From contig CATOTF010000001.1 of the NCBI GenBank assembly GCA_951813045.1, positions 62,001-126,000 of the forward strand: DNA of 64,000 nucleotides. Direction: 5' to 3'. The position numbers and the translations under genes were made by a program. Of this stretch, positions 1 to 9,421 are shown piece after piece. The stretch comes from an uncultured Rhizobiaceae bacterium (GTDB taxonomy: Bacteria > Pseudomonadota > Alphaproteobacteria > Rhizobiales > Rhizobiaceae). The notes under the pieces were generated by a model. It searched no databases and had not been told where the DNA came from. It was given only the letters and a program-made list of their open reading frames with translations. Within the stretch, counting starts at the first letter, position 1; each line of letters begins with the position of its first letter.

Positions 1-780
1 CCGGGGGATCAACCCCAGCCAAGCGGCAAAATCTCTGCCTCTGTCAAATGCTTCACCGGTGCCCACAGCAGCCACCATGCTTGTCGAGATTATTGGCCCT
101 ATGCCCGGGATGCTCATCAGGCGTCGGCAATTTTCTTCGCTTTGTGAGATGCTTTCAATCTCGGCTGTGGTGGTGTCGATACGCCCGTCCAACCAAATCC
201 AGTCTTCATACAACCCGGTGATGATATCGCGCATACGTGGTGATATCTCGTCTTCACGGTTTTGCAGAATAGCGTGAAGAGAATCGTCTAAAGAATGCGC
301 GCCGGTTCGAACCGTGATGCCTTGTTCGAGTAAAAATGCACGGATCTGATTAATGGTTGCAGTACGCTTCGATACCAGGCGCGACCGCACCCGATGCAGT
401 GCCTGAAGGTCAAGTTGATCTTGTGTCTTCTCGCTTACGAAATTTAGATTAGGGCGAAGAGCGGCTTCGGCAATTGCCTCGGCATCATTGTAATCGTTCT
501 TTTGTCCCTTGTTGAACGGCTTGACGAACTTTGCAGGAATAATGCGCGGTTCAAAACCAAGTTTGCGCAAAACCCGACTGACAAAGTGAGCACTCATGCA
601 CGCTTCCATGCCAACAATGCAGCGTGGAAACTTCTCGAACGCCGAGATCAATGCCAACCGCTTGATCTTCTTGCGCAACACAAGCGTGCCGACATCATCA
701 AAACCAACAAGGTGAAAAACGTCCTTGCCAATATCAACGCCAACAACAGTAAGCTGGGATAACTCGATATTCTTCGTCAT
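1..780 (-). CDS. IS110-family transposase, C-terminus beyond the window edge
   Basis: Reading the minus strand from an ATG at 780, preceded by CAGGAG, gives an open frame of 260 codons that runs off the left edge. The family catalyses transposition with a RuvC-like DEDD domain rather than a DDE domain. The four acidic residues are visible: D16 (VGVDIGKD), E59 (VGMEAC), and D96 and D99 (KNDYNDAEA). A second domain (transposase_20 type) follows, with LMSIPGIGPI near residue 220 and AAWLGLIPR at the edge. About 80 residues of a typical 340 lie outside the window. No disruption is seen in the visible part, so the copy may be active. The outer end of the element was not located; these elements often lack clear inverted repeats. 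Confidence 0.9.
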   Translation of the reverse strand, partial: MTKNIELSQLTVVGVDIGKDVFHLVGFDDVGTLVLRKKIKRLALISAFEKFPRCIVGMEACMSAHFVSRVLRKLGFEPRIIPAKFVKPFNKGQKNDYNDAEAIAEAALRPNLNFVSEKTQDQLDLQALHRVRSRLVSKRTATINQIRAFLLEQGITVRTGAHSLDDSLHAILQNREDEISPRMRDIITGLYEDWIWLDGRIDTTTAEIESISQSEENCRRLMSIPGIGPIISTSMVAAVGTGEAFDRGRDFAAWLGLIPR

Positions 781-1257
781 GGGATACTGCTCCTGTTTCA
801 AAAGATCAGTCTAGCAGACCAACCAATTCCTGGGGTGCAGTCGGTCCATCCCATTATTACCAATTTCGACCATGTCGCAAACTGAACACTCAGATCACAA
901 AGATTGGATTGGTACCGATACAAATAGAAACTGTGCAATGTTGAAAGAAATCTATTCTTATTATTTAAAGATCGGAATTCTGAAACCTGCCGCTCATATG
1001 GAAGCTCCGAATTGATCGGTGACGCTGCAAAGTTGGCATTAATCGATCAAGATTTATTCCACCACACAAGGCAAATTGAGTAATATGGGTGGTTATTCGA
1101 AATGCTTCGGTATTAAAATCTCCATTCCTTGTGATTTAGCACTATAGTTTTTACGAGCTTTACAATTACATCGAAGCGCACCGTTGGCAGTGAATCGCTC
1201 ACCGGCACCAGAAATCATAGATAGACTTACGTTCCAATCATTTAGGTAGATAGGTTT
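781..1257. other. Non-coding stretch between IS110 gene and molybdoenzyme gene
   Basis: This roughly 480-base stretch has no convincing gene on either strand. Bases nearest 781 must hold the promoter and non-coding end of the IS110 element. The rest is AT-rich relative to its surroundings and shows no clear terminator hairpin for the gene ending at 1258. Confidence 0.5.
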
Positions 1258-3510
1258 TCATGCAGCACTCACTTCTACCAGACATGAATGCGCAATTGGT
1301 CCCTGCGCCAACGATGAAGTTCCCTTATCGAGGGTAAGCACGTTTGGATTGCCGTGTCGGCAGGTATCTTTATGAGGGTCCCACCAGGCACCTGTGGCAA
1401 TTTGGATCACACCAGGACGGATTTTGTCACTCATATGCAATTGAGCAAGACAGGCCCCGCGGGCGTTGTGAAGTTTGACGATCTGTCCCTCCTTCAACTT
1501 TCGAGCAGCAACATCGATTGAGTTCATCATAACAGGCTCTACACCTTTTGGTCGGTCGGCACGGCTGACCAACCCGTGATCGAGCTGGCTGTGCAGCTTG
1601 TTGCGCGGCTGGTTGGAAATCATGTGAAGCTCACACGGTTTTGCTTTTCCCAACCATTCGAGCGGCTCCATCCAGGCAGGATATCCCGGGCAATCTTCAT
1701 AGCTGAAGTCTGCAATTGTCTGAGAGAATATCTCTATTTTGCCACTTGGTGTCGCGAGTGGGTTTGATAGGGGATCCTTACGGAAGGCCTCCATCATGAT
1801 TGTGGGATTGTCAGGTGCCGGAATCTTCTCCCATCCTTTGTCTTGGAATTCCTCCCAGTTCGGTAGCTCCACTCCCTCTTTTGCGGATTGCTGGCGCGAG
1901 ATGTTCCATATCCATCGTTGCCAGTCTTCAGATGTCCGGCCCTCGGTAAAAGCCATCTCCACATCCATTTCGGTTGCGATACCCCGAAATATATCATGGT
2001 CGTCCTTCGCGTTGCCAACTGGTTGAATCGCCTGATCCATAGACACCAGATACGGATCCTTGGGCGACATGGCGATATCAGAGCGCTCCAGTGTGGTCGT
2101 ACAGGGCAGGACAATATCGGCGTGTTTGGCCAGAGCATTCCAGCACCATTCATTGGCGATGATCGTTTCTGGAATTGCCCACGCCCGCCGCATCCGGTTT
2201 AAATCCTGATGGTGATGGAAGGGGTTACCACCTGCCCACCAGACCAACTTGATATCCGGGTATTCATAACTCTTTCCGTTGTAATCAAACCGTCCGCCGG
2301 GGGTCTCCAACATATCGGTAACTCTTGCAACCGGAATGAAGTGGTCCACCGAATTCCGTCCTTGTGGAAAGGAAGCATAGTTGATTTGGCGTCGGTTCAA
2401 CCCGACGTTGTTCATGGCTGAATATCCAAATCCGATGCCTGTTCCGGGAAGACCAATCTGACCCAGCATTGAAGCAAGTGCTATAGCTGCCCAGAAAGGC
2501 TGTTCGCCATGGTCCTGTCGGGTCAGGGCCCAAGCAGTCGAGATCATTGTGTGGCTTGTGGCCATCCGTCGAGCGAGGTCACGGATCGTATCGGAAGGCA
2601 ATTCGCAGATTTCCGCTGCCCATTCCGCAGTCTTTGCAGTACCATCTACACCGCCATTCAGATATTCAGCAAACCGATCAAAGCCAACGGTGTAGCGATC
2701 GAGAAATTCGCAGTCGTGCAGATTTTCGGTGAGCAACGTATGCGCCAAGCCGAGCATCAGCGCAGTGTCGGTCGAGGGACGTGGTGCAAGCCATTCAGTG
2801 CCTGGGCCGTCTAACAAATCTGAACGTAAAGGCGAAATGTTGACGAATTTGACGCCAGCCTGGTGAGCGGCAATCAAACCGGCTTTTTGAACATGCGCCC
2901 CTGTTCCACCCTGGCTGATTTGACCGTTTTTGATTGGCACACCCCCAAAAGCGACAAACAGTTCACAATCGGTAGCGATGGATTCCCAACTCGTTGACCT
3001 GTCGAGATGTTCTCGGAATGCGCCTAACACGTGGGGTACCACCACTTCAGCTGCGGCAAAGGAATATGTGTTTTTCGAACTGGTATAACCACCAATGCAA
3101 TTGAGGAAGCGCTTCAACTGGCTTTGCGCGTGATGAAACCGCCCGGCACTGGCCCAACCATAGGAACCCGCATAGATCGCTTTATTGCTAAAATCGTGCC
3201 GAACCCGGTTCAGTTCATCGGCAACTAATTTGTTAGCTTTCTCCCAACTGACTTCGACAAATTCATCCAAACCTCGTTTATTGCCGGCAGTGCCGGGCCC
3301 TCCCTCAAGCCAACTTTTACGGATCATCGGGGATTTAATTCGAGTAGGGCCGTCGAGAATATCAACGATACCCGGGCCAATGGGTGAAGGATCTGGATCC
3401 TCTTCGAAGTCGTGTAAGTTGGTCACACGTCCACCGGTCACCTCAACCCGGTAGGTGCCCCAATGGTTTGATGTTAACAACGTTCGTTCGCGCGTGTTCA
3501 ATATCTTCAC
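1258..3510 (-). CDS. Molybdopterin-dependent oxidoreductase, BisC/TorA/DMSO-reductase type
   Basis: This 750-residue protein belongs to the DMSO reductase family of bis-MGD molybdenum enzymes, close to biotin sulfoxide / TMAO reductases. It should reduce an S- or N-oxide, but the substrate cannot be told. SYGWASAG near residue 116 corresponds to the Tyr-Gly-Trp active-site motif (Y117, W119). S150 in NTYSFAAAE lies 31 residues beyond that Trp, the spacing of the Mo-ligating serine in Rhodobacter DMSO reductase. There is no N-terminal Cys motif for an Fe-S cluster and no twin-arginine signal, so it is probably cytoplasmic like E. coli BisC. The start is GTG. No cytochrome, chaperone or cofactor gene is adjacent, and transposase genes flank it on both sides, which suggests accessory status. 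Confidence 0.88.
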   Translation of the reverse strand: MKILNTRERTLLTSNHWGTYRVEVTGGRVTNLHDFEEDPDPSPIGPGIVDILDGPTRIKSPMIRKSWLEGGPGTAGNKRGLDEFVEVSWEKANKLVADELNRVRHDFSNKAIYAGSYGWASAGRFHHAQSQLKRFLNCIGGYTSSKNTYSFAAAEVVVPHVLGAFREHLDRSTSWESIATDCELFVAFGGVPIKNGQISQGGTGAHVQKAGLIAAHQAGVKFVNISPLRSDLLDGPGTEWLAPRPSTDTALMLGLAHTLLTENLHDCEFLDRYTVGFDRFAEYLNGGVDGTAKTAEWAAEICELPSDTIRDLARRMATSHTMISTAWALTRQDHGEQPFWAAIALASMLGQIGLPGTGIGFGYSAMNNVGLNRRQINYASFPQGRNSVDHFIPVARVTDMLETPGGRFDYNGKSYEYPDIKLVWWAGGNPFHHHQDLNRMRRAWAIPETIIANEWCWNALAKHADIVLPCTTTLERSDIAMSPKDPYLVSMDQAIQPVGNAKDDHDIFRGIATEMDVEMAFTEGRTSEDWQRWIWNISRQQSAKEGVELPNWEEFQDKGWEKIPAPDNPTIMMEAFRKDPLSNPLATPSGKIEIFSQTIADFSYEDCPGYPAWMEPLEWLGKAKPCELHMISNQPRNKLHSQLDHGLVSRADRPKGVEPVMMNSIDVAARKLKEGQIVKLHNARGACLAQLHMSDKIRPGVIQIATGAWWDPHKDTCRHGNPNVLTLDKGTSSLAQGPIAHSCLVEVSAA

Positions 3511-4009
3511 CCCTTCGATCTAGTCGTACCGTTACCTTGGTCTGAGCCGCAATCCCGTCCGTTAGGCTGGGTTTCCCGAGGAGAATTGGTACTTCTCCAA
3601 AAATCGCTCCACCATCTGGGCGGAGCCAGCATTCTTTCGGACTATATCATCGGAAGCAGGCATCTCGGTTACACAATTCTGCGAACCTAGACATCTGTAT
3701 GTTCCAAACTTCAGCCGTAATTTATTGATCTTCAAGCAAAATAGCCCAAAAACATGTGTCATCACCAATTCTAATTGACGATAAGCGCTATAGGTTCTTG
3801 CTATTGGAGTTTACTGTACCGGTTGAATAGCGTTTGCCTGGAGCTCGCGATCATCGACGATTTCACTACCCCTCCAGTTTCCGTTTTTCACCTCTGTTGT
3901 CATGACATACTACATAGTGTCGTAGACGCCTGCGGCTGCCTTGGGCAACCGGCGAGAATTGGGAGTCGCCAGACAAACTGCACGAGACAGGCCAGGCTTG
4001 ACAATTCTT
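3511..4009. other. Gene-free stretch upstream of the molybdoenzyme
   Basis: About 500 bases without a supportable gene. It should contain the promoter of the molybdoenzyme gene. The short open frames here have no recognisable protein features. The right end merges into a decayed transposase. Confidence 0.5.
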
Positions 4010-4390
4010 CGTGCATCAAGTTCGCCCGCCTCCCATAAATCGGACATGGAGGGCTGTTCGTTGAAACAACGTTGCTGTCCAAAAGAACCGTCGCGCCAGG
4101 TGACAGGATCAATCTATGAACCTTCCCGTGATGTTGCTCGCAAAAACCATTGGACCACCGACTAGGCCATATCGTGCAAGTTGCGCCAAAAGGTTGAAAT
4201 GGTTCGGCCTTGCCCTGGAACTGATGGAAGGCTGGCGGCCTCAATTGCCCATCTCAATCGCATCTTAAAACTAGACAGGCTCCGATTATGAGGGCCAGGC
4301 GGCGCCAAAGACGAATTCCACCTCGCAGCAACCGTCCAGAACCTCAGAAAGTTGGCAAAACTAGCCCCCCAAACCAATCCAACTACTTGA
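4010..4390 (+). pseudogene. Decayed IS1182-type transposase, C-terminal remnant
   Basis: One plus-strand frame reads like the last 120 or so residues of an IS1182-group DDE transposase, but is broken. Recognisable pieces, in order, are CSLKQRCCP near 4055, a SRDVARK stretch near 4120, LRQKVEM near 4180, AHLNRILKLDRLRL near 4245, then GGAKDEFHLAATVQNLRKLAKLA to about 4365. In-frame stops fall at about 4162 (TAG) and 4287 (TGA). The segment between KVEM and AHLNRIL is longer than expected, which suggests a small insertion. No N-terminal half is present upstream. This is a fossil of an old insertion. Confidence 0.72.
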
Positions 4391-4562
4391 ACACAAAGAA
4401 GGGCAAGGTCGTCCCAAATTCGAGCCGGAACTACCAACACTTAATCAACGCCTTTTTCATCAAAATCAGCCCTCTCAAGACCTTGTAGCTGTGACGTTAA
4501 CAGCACTGCGCGGGCAGAGTTGGTTTGAAACAGCAATTGATCGTTGCTGCTAACACGCCGGG

Positions 4563-5267
4563 TTAAAGCTTCATCTTAAAAAACTCGAGCAACCAGTTCG
4601 GCTCGGTTAACATGAGGCAATGGTGTTGATCCTTCTCGAAAACCTGCCAGTCGGGCTTGTTTTTGAGGTTTTCGCAAGTCTTGTCGAAATAGGGAGCCGG
4701 AAACTTCCGGGTGCGAAGATAAGTTTTTTTGGCAATCGATTGCCAGTGGTCAGCAAGTGAAATGGGTTGCTGAACCGCTAACTCGGGATGGGATGTCAGG
4801 CGACCGTCAACCAATGCTGCCCTCTCGCCGGAAATTCCAAAGCTCTTGGCGCTGAGGGGGGGGATCCGGTTATTTTTGGCTGGTGGCAGTTCGATCTTAT
4901 CTTGCCCCTTGGAATAGCCCTCACGTATTGATTGAGCACTTTCACCATGCTCGGGAACGAATGCATCCAAAAACAGAATCGAAGCAATACGCTCTGCCCG
5001 TTGATCAGCGGCCCCCATTACAGGCATGCCCCCGTAGGAGTGCCCCACCAGGATCAACTTGTCTTCATGCGCGTTATCTATGGCTCTAACAACATCGGCA
5101 ATATGATCATACAGACCAGTTGTCTGAGAGAGTTCTGTGTGACGTTCTGCCAATCCTTTTAAAGTTGGGGTGTAAACCACGTGACCTTGGGCCCGAAGAT
5201 TCCCGGCTATTGTGTCCCAGCACCAGCCGCCAAAAAACGCGCCATGCACAAGTATATATTCAGACAT
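4563..5267 (-). CDS. Alpha/beta hydrolase, esterase-like
   Basis: A 234-residue serine hydrolase of the alpha/beta fold, in the small esterase group that includes EstC, plant methylesterases and pyrethroid hydrolases. The oxyanion segment HGAFFGGWCW is near residue 8. The nucleophile is S77 in GHSYGG. The acid is probably D101 (LFLDAF) and the histidine lies in DQHHCLML near residue 215. There is no signal peptide, so it is cytoplasmic. ATG at 5267 is chosen because the family begins directly with the first strand (SEYILVHG); further in-frame starts lie at 5279 and 5291 (TTG). It reads in the same direction as the TRAP genes upstream, about 140 bases away, so it may hydrolyse an ester linked to the imported acid. 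That link is inference. Confidence 0.85.
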   Translation of the reverse strand: MSEYILVHGAFFGGWCWDTIAGNLRAQGHVVYTPTLKGLAERHTELSQTTGLYDHIADVVRAIDNAHEDKLILVGHSYGGMPVMGAADQRAERIASILFLDAFVPEHGESAQSIREGYSKGQDKIELPPAKNNRIPPLSAKSFGISGERAALVDGRLTSHPELAVQQPISLADHWQSIAKKTYLRTRKFPAPYFDKTCENLKNKPDWQVFEKDQHHCLMLTEPNWLLEFFKMKL

Positions 5268-5410
5268 TGTGACCGCCATAGACAAAGACAAGCCGGTAAG
5301 GTCTCATCCGGCATTGCCGTTCGGGACCCTGAGGCATTTCGCAAATTGAATTTATATTCCGTAAAAACAGCCTGCCCGGGATTAGAGTCCGGACAGGTTG
5401 ATTGCCTAGA

Positions 5411-6439
5411 TTACTCGCTCAGGTTGTTTCTGCTTTGATAGTAATCATACTGTTCTGAAAACGCTCGATAGCTTTCCAGCACTTTCTTGAACAGTGGATC
5501 GGCGGCTGATTCCTCAGCATAGACTTCTTGCGCTGCGTTACGAATTGCACCCAGTGTTTCATTAGAAAACTGTCTGATTTCGACACCCGCAGCCTCAAAT
5601 TTTTTCATGGCATCGGCCTGTTTCACCGAATGGCGACTGTAAAACTCCTGTGTTGTCGCACGACATGCAACATCGTTCATCTGGCGCTGTGAGTCTGTCC
5701 AACCATCCCACAAGTCCTTGTTGATCGTCAGTTCCACAAACCCAGCACGCTGATGCCAACCGGGGAAATAATAGTATTTGGCGATTTTCTCGAAACCGAT
5801 GAGCGCGTCGATTTCCGGGAAGGAGAATTCGGAAGCGTCCAATCTGCCGGTTTCCATGGAGGTGTAAATTTCGGACCCCGGGATCGCCTGGGCGCTCACA
5901 CCAAGCTTGGCCAGGATCTTTCCGCCAATCCCCGAAAAGCGCATTTTCAGGCCCTGGAAATCTTCAGGTTTGTCAATTGCCTTGTTATACCAGCCGCCTG
6001 ATTCCGCCAGCGTCACAGCACAGGGCATGGGGACCACATTGAGAGGCTCGTATGCCTCGCGCCATAGCTCCAGCCCGCCACCATGATAAATCCATGCCAG
6101 GTATTTCGGCGCGTCGGGGCCATAAGAGATGGAGGCAAACAGATTTGCAACAGGCACTTTTGCCGCGGTGAACGCACCGTAGGACCAGCCTGCGTCGATT
6201 GCACCGATACCGACATTGTCTACGATTTCGGTCGGCGGTGAAAGTTCGCCCTGACCAAGGTGTTGAAAATCTATTTCGCCGTTAGTCCCATTTCTCACGA
6301 TATCTGAAAAATAATCAGCAGAAGGCCCCACCAGCAACAATGTTTTTGGAAAGGCATTTTGTAGCGTCAGCTTTTTGGCTTGAACTGAACCGCCCATCGC
6401 TAACGCAATCGCGCTTGCTAACATCAAAGTCTTCTTCAT
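5411..6439 (-). CDS. dctP: TRAP transporter substrate-binding protein DctP
   Basis: A 342-residue periplasmic solute receptor for a tripartite ATP-independent periplasmic transporter. A Sec signal peptide occupies residues 1-21 and probably ends at VQA. R167 in LKMRFSG matches the arginine that clamps the substrate carboxylate in this family. The segment around residues 190-230, with ASEFSFPEID and KYYYFPGWHQ, resembles the group that includes the 2-oxoacid binder TakP, so a carboxylic acid is the likely ligand; the exact one is unknown. GGGAGAAA lies just before the ATG. It is followed on the same strand by an esterase-like gene, and preceded by dctM and dctQ, which complete the transporter. 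Confidence 0.92.
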   Translation of the reverse strand: MKKTLMLASAIALAMGGSVQAKKLTLQNAFPKTLLLVGPSADYFSDIVRNGTNGEIDFQHLGQGELSPPTEIVDNVGIGAIDAGWSYGAFTAAKVPVANLFASISYGPDAPKYLAWIYHGGGLELWREAYEPLNVVPMPCAVTLAESGGWYNKAIDKPEDFQGLKMRFSGIGGKILAKLGVSAQAIPGSEIYTSMETGRLDASEFSFPEIDALIGFEKIAKYYYFPGWHQRAGFVELTINKDLWDGWTDSQRQMNDVACRATTQEFYSRHSVKQADAMKKFEAAGVEIRQFSNETLGAIRNAAQEVYAEESAADPLFKKVLESYRAFSEQYDYYQSRNNLSE

Positions 6440-6460
6440 GTTTTTCTCCCTTGGGTTTGA

Positions 6461-7771
6461 CTAATTTGGAATAAAAGCCGTGATGATTTGTGGAAACCAA
6501 ATGACGAGGGCGAGGGTTAACCCCTGAATGATCACGAACGGCGCTACACCCTTGTAAATTTGGAATGAGGTGATCTGGTCGCCCAGTACGCCCTGTAAAT
6601 AGAACAGGGCAAAACCGAAGGGCGGTGTCAGGAAAGATGTTTGAAGGTTGATGGCGATCAATATTCCGAACCAAACAAGCAGTTCGGTACCCGCGAGACC
6701 GTTGCCAAAATCGAGCCCGGCAACGATCGGGGCGAAAATTGGCAGCATGATCAGCGTGATTTCCAGCCAATCAAGGACGAAGCCAAGCAGGAAAATCCCG
6801 ACCATGACAACCATTAATATCGTCCAGGGTCCATCACCAAACAATGAGGCCAGGGAAAAGATCAGCTCATCCCCACCTAAACGACGGAATACGGCAGAAA
6901 AACACACGGCGCCGATCAGAACTGCAAATACCATTGTCGATGTTTTGACGGTATCTCTGGCCGATTCCATCAGCTGAGACATGGAAAAGCTGCGATATAT
7001 CACTGCGATCACTATGGCCCCAATTGCGCCCAGCCCGCTGGCTTCAGTTGGAGTGGCGATGCCGCTAATGATTGATCCAAGGACGCAGACAACCAAAACG
7101 ACGAGTGGCAAAATTTCAACCAGCGAGCGCAACGGATGCTGATCGCTTATATTTTCTACTCTGGGCAGGCCGATCACCCGCGTTGCCGCATAGGCACCAT
7201 AGAAGAAAAACATCAACAGGCCGGGACCGATAGCAGCCGCAAACATGTCGCCGATAGGGACCTGCAATTGGTCACCAAGAATGATCAGCATGACGGATGG
7301 TGGAATGAGGATGGCCAGCGTGCCGGAGGAAGCAACCAAGCCGGCAGCTGTTGGTTTATCCAGACCCGCATCGAGCAGGCGGGGCATGGCGATCAGCGCC
7401 AATAGAACAACCGAGGCGCCAACAATACCTGACGATGCGGCCAACAGGACACCAACAAACAAAACCGAAACAATCATCCCCAGCGGCGAGCCACCGAAGA
7501 TCCTTTGCGAAGCGTGCAGCGAGCGCTCCGCAACCCCGGTTTTCTCAAGGATATATCCCATAAGGATGAACATCGGTACGGCAACCAGGATCCAGTTCGA
7601 CAAGGCACTGGCGTAAACCCGACTGAGCAGCAGCTTGAAAAAGGCCACGGGCGTATCCGAAAGCAGAATGAACAGGGCCGACGATCCGGCCAAAACAAAA
7701 GCAATCCTGTATCCGGCGAGAATGCCGCCCAGGGTTACGATAGCCATTGCCAATGCAAGCGGATGCTCCAT
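6461..7771 (-). CDS. dctM: TRAP transporter large permease DctM
   Basis: A 436-residue, very hydrophobic protein of the DctM family, the sodium-coupled transport subunit of the TRAP importer. About twelve membrane segments run through the whole length. Family features are visible, such as the glycine-rich VASSGTLAILIPPSVMLI stretch near residue 145 and the SFLTPPFGFALFY motif near residue 385. The length is usual. Its ATG overlaps the stop codon of dctQ by one base (TAATG), which points to translational coupling, and dctP follows after 21 bases. It would carry the acid presented by DctP into the cytoplasm. Confidence 0.94.
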   Translation of the reverse strand: MEHPLALAMAIVTLGGILAGYRIAFVLAGSSALFILLSDTPVAFFKLLLSRVYASALSNWILVAVPMFILMGYILEKTGVAERSLHASQRIFGGSPLGMIVSVLFVGVLLAASSGIVGASVVLLALIAMPRLLDAGLDKPTAAGLVASSGTLAILIPPSVMLIILGDQLQVPIGDMFAAAIGPGLLMFFFYGAYAATRVIGLPRVENISDQHPLRSLVEILPLVVLVVCVLGSIISGIATPTEASGLGAIGAIVIAVIYRSFSMSQLMESARDTVKTSTMVFAVLIGAVCFSAVFRRLGGDELIFSLASLFGDGPWTILMVVMVGIFLLGFVLDWLEITLIMLPIFAPIVAGLDFGNGLAGTELLVWFGILIAINLQTSFLTPPFGFALFYLQGVLGDQITSFQIYKGVAPFVIIQGLTLALVIWFPQIITAFIPN

Positions 7772-8322
7772 TACTTTGCCTTCTCACGAGAGAGGACGGC
7801 TTTTATCAGCGGAATCAGTTCCACCACCACAATGATCAACAACATCGAGAAGGCTATCGGGATCATACCCTTAACAAGAAAGCGATCCAGCAAACCGTCA
7901 TCTTGAGAACGCTCACCACGTTTCAGCGCAACCATGGTGACGCTCCATGCCGCCGGAATGCACATAATCAAAAAGGGGAGTGTAAACATAACGTTCCCCA
8001 GAAGGTCGACACCGGCACGCCCGCGAGAGCTTATTGAGCGATAGATGAAATCCACGCGGACATGCTCGTCTTGCGCCCACAATGTGGCTATCGGAAACAA
8101 AATAACGGCGGCCAACAGGTACCAGTGCAGTTCAATGAGTGAGTTAAGCGTTATGCCCTTGCCGAATAAGAAGACGGATTGTTCCCATCCAACAATCGTG
8201 TTGATACCCATTCGGCTGGCGACGACCTGAATGACGATCGTCCCCATCATTATCAATATCATCGCGGCAAGGACAGAGATCATCCAGTCAGAGGCGCGTT
8301 TTAATACACTGCGAAGCAACAC
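7771..8322 (-). CDS. dctQ: TRAP transporter small permease DctQ
   Basis: About 183 residues with four membrane segments, the usual layout of the small TRAP membrane subunit that partners DctM. Segments lie near residues 15-35, 55-75, 100-120 and 140-160. GTG at 8322 is chosen because AGGG lies six bases upstream; a TTG at 8325 and an ATG at 8283 are alternatives. It is the first gene of the dctQMP operon and is divergent from a LysR-type regulator, with a 9-base inverted repeat in the shared upstream region. Confidence 0.88.
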   Translation of the reverse strand: MLLRSVLKRASDWMISVLAAMILIMMGTIVIQVVASRMGINTIVGWEQSVFLFGKGITLNSLIELHWYLLAAVILFPIATLWAQDEHVRVDFIYRSISSRGRAGVDLLGNVMFTLPFLIMCIPAAWSVTMVALKRGERSQDDGLLDRFLVKGMIPIAFSMLLIIVVVELIPLIKAVLSREKAK

Positions 8323-8391
8323 CAAGTTCCCTGCCTCCCAACAGCTGTATGCTTGGCCAGAGATTACCGCCCACTCGTACGGGGAGACAAA

Positions 8392-8432
8392 TATAAATAA
8401 AACCGCTAATTGATAAGGATTGCTTATTTATA
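8392..8432. promoter_or_regulatory. Candidate LysR operator, 9-bp inverted repeat
   Basis: TATAAATAA at 8392-8400 and its exact complement TTATTTATA at 8424-8432 form a perfect inverted repeat with a 23-base spacer. It sits between the divergent dctQ and LysR genes, where LysR-type proteins usually bind. It covers a possible TTG start at 8420, so translation of the regulator more likely begins downstream. Confidence 0.45.
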
Positions 8433-8443
8433 AAGCTGATTGG

Positions 8444-9421
8444 ATGGCGCAAGCCCATACGAAGATGACTGAGCAACCCATGAACCCCAATCTGGGCAAT
8501 CTCTCGTTAAAGAAACTGCAGTCGTTTCTTGCTGTCGCAAAAGCCAAGAGTTTTCGTGGAGCTGCGCAAACTCTTAACCGCTCTCAACCCGCAATCTCCA
8601 TGCAGGTGAGCAGCCTTGAAAAGGACCTGGGAGTTGCTCTGTTCCAACGGACGACCAGAAGTGTCACTCTAACGAAAGAAGGGGCCCTGTTTTTCGAACA
8701 TATTGAACCGGCTTTTGTGGAAATATCAAAAGGGTTGAGTGTTTTCTCAGTGTTGGCCCGCCGCAGCGCACACAAAATCAGGATATCTTGCGCACCGACC
8801 ATCTCCAGTCACCTTCTATCAGATGTCTTGCATGAGTTTCAGGACGCCCATCCTGATGTGGAGATTGAAATGCATGAGGCTGTTCTGGATTCGATGCAAA
8901 ACGATTTGCTAAACAACACGGTTGATTTCGGTATCGGACCGGAGTTTGCAGATGATCCCCGCTTTACTCAAACACCTATATTTGTTGATGAGATCGTAGC
9001 CGTGCTCGCAACATCGAAGCGGCTTGAGATTACCGGCCCTGTTCCTCTCGCGCGATTTATAGATATTCCACTACTGGTTTCCGGCCCCGCTACAGCACTC
9101 TGGGATACGATACGAAATGCATTTTCCTCAGTTGGGTTAAATCCAAACGTTCAGTATGAAGTTGTGCACACAGAATCTCTTATCGGCATGACCCGCGCCG
9201 GTCTTGGGGTAACATTCATGCCCAGATACGTAGCTGAAATGTCCTGTGACGATGATTTCGTCATCTACCCGATCTTCAGTCCCAAAATCTCCCGAAATAT
9301 CAGCATCATCAGTCTAACCGGCGGCCAACAATCTAATACAATTCAACGTTTTCACAGCCTGGTAATGACGAATGTACCCGAGGCTTTGGCTGCAATTCTA
9401 CACGACAAGGAGCCAAAGTAA
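8444..9421 (+). CDS. LysR-family transcriptional regulator, probably of the TRAP operon
   Basis: A LysR-type regulator of about 320 residues. The winged helix-turn-helix begins with LKKLQSFLAVAKAKSF, followed by GAAQTLNRSQPAISMQVSSL and the wing LFQRTTRSVTLT. The rest is the periplasmic-binding-protein-like effector domain. The first ATG in frame (8444) is used here; ATGs at 8465 and 8480 would give a more typical short N-terminus, and none has a strong ribosome site. The gene is divergent from dctQMP, so control of that transporter in response to its substrate is likely, as is usual for LysR genes in this position. Confidence 0.92.
   Translation: MAQAHTKMTEQPMNPNLGNLSLKKLQSFLAVAKAKSFRGAAQTLNRSQPAISMQVSSLEKDLGVALFQRTTRSVTLTKEGALFFEHIEPAFVEISKGLSVFSVLARRSAHKIRISCAPTISSHLLSDVLHEFQDAHPDVEIEMHEAVLDSMQNDLLNNTVDFGIGPEFADDPRFTQTPIFVDEIVAVLATSKRLEITGPVPLARFIDIPLLVSGPATALWDTIRNAFSSVGLNPNVQYEVVHTESLIGMTRAGLGVTFMPRYVAEMSCDDDFVIYPIFSPKISRNISIISLTGGQQSNTIQRFHSLVMTNVPEALAAILHDKEPK

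Noticed and set aside
295-320. GGTTCGAACC, resembling a tRNA T-arm
   Set aside because: It lies inside the IS110 transposase coding sequence, and no acceptor or anticodon stem can be built around it.
3562-3768. 68-codon minus-strand open frame upstream of the molybdoenzyme
   Set aside because: No family similarity that I recognise, no convincing ribosome site, and its composition looks like translated non-coding DNA.
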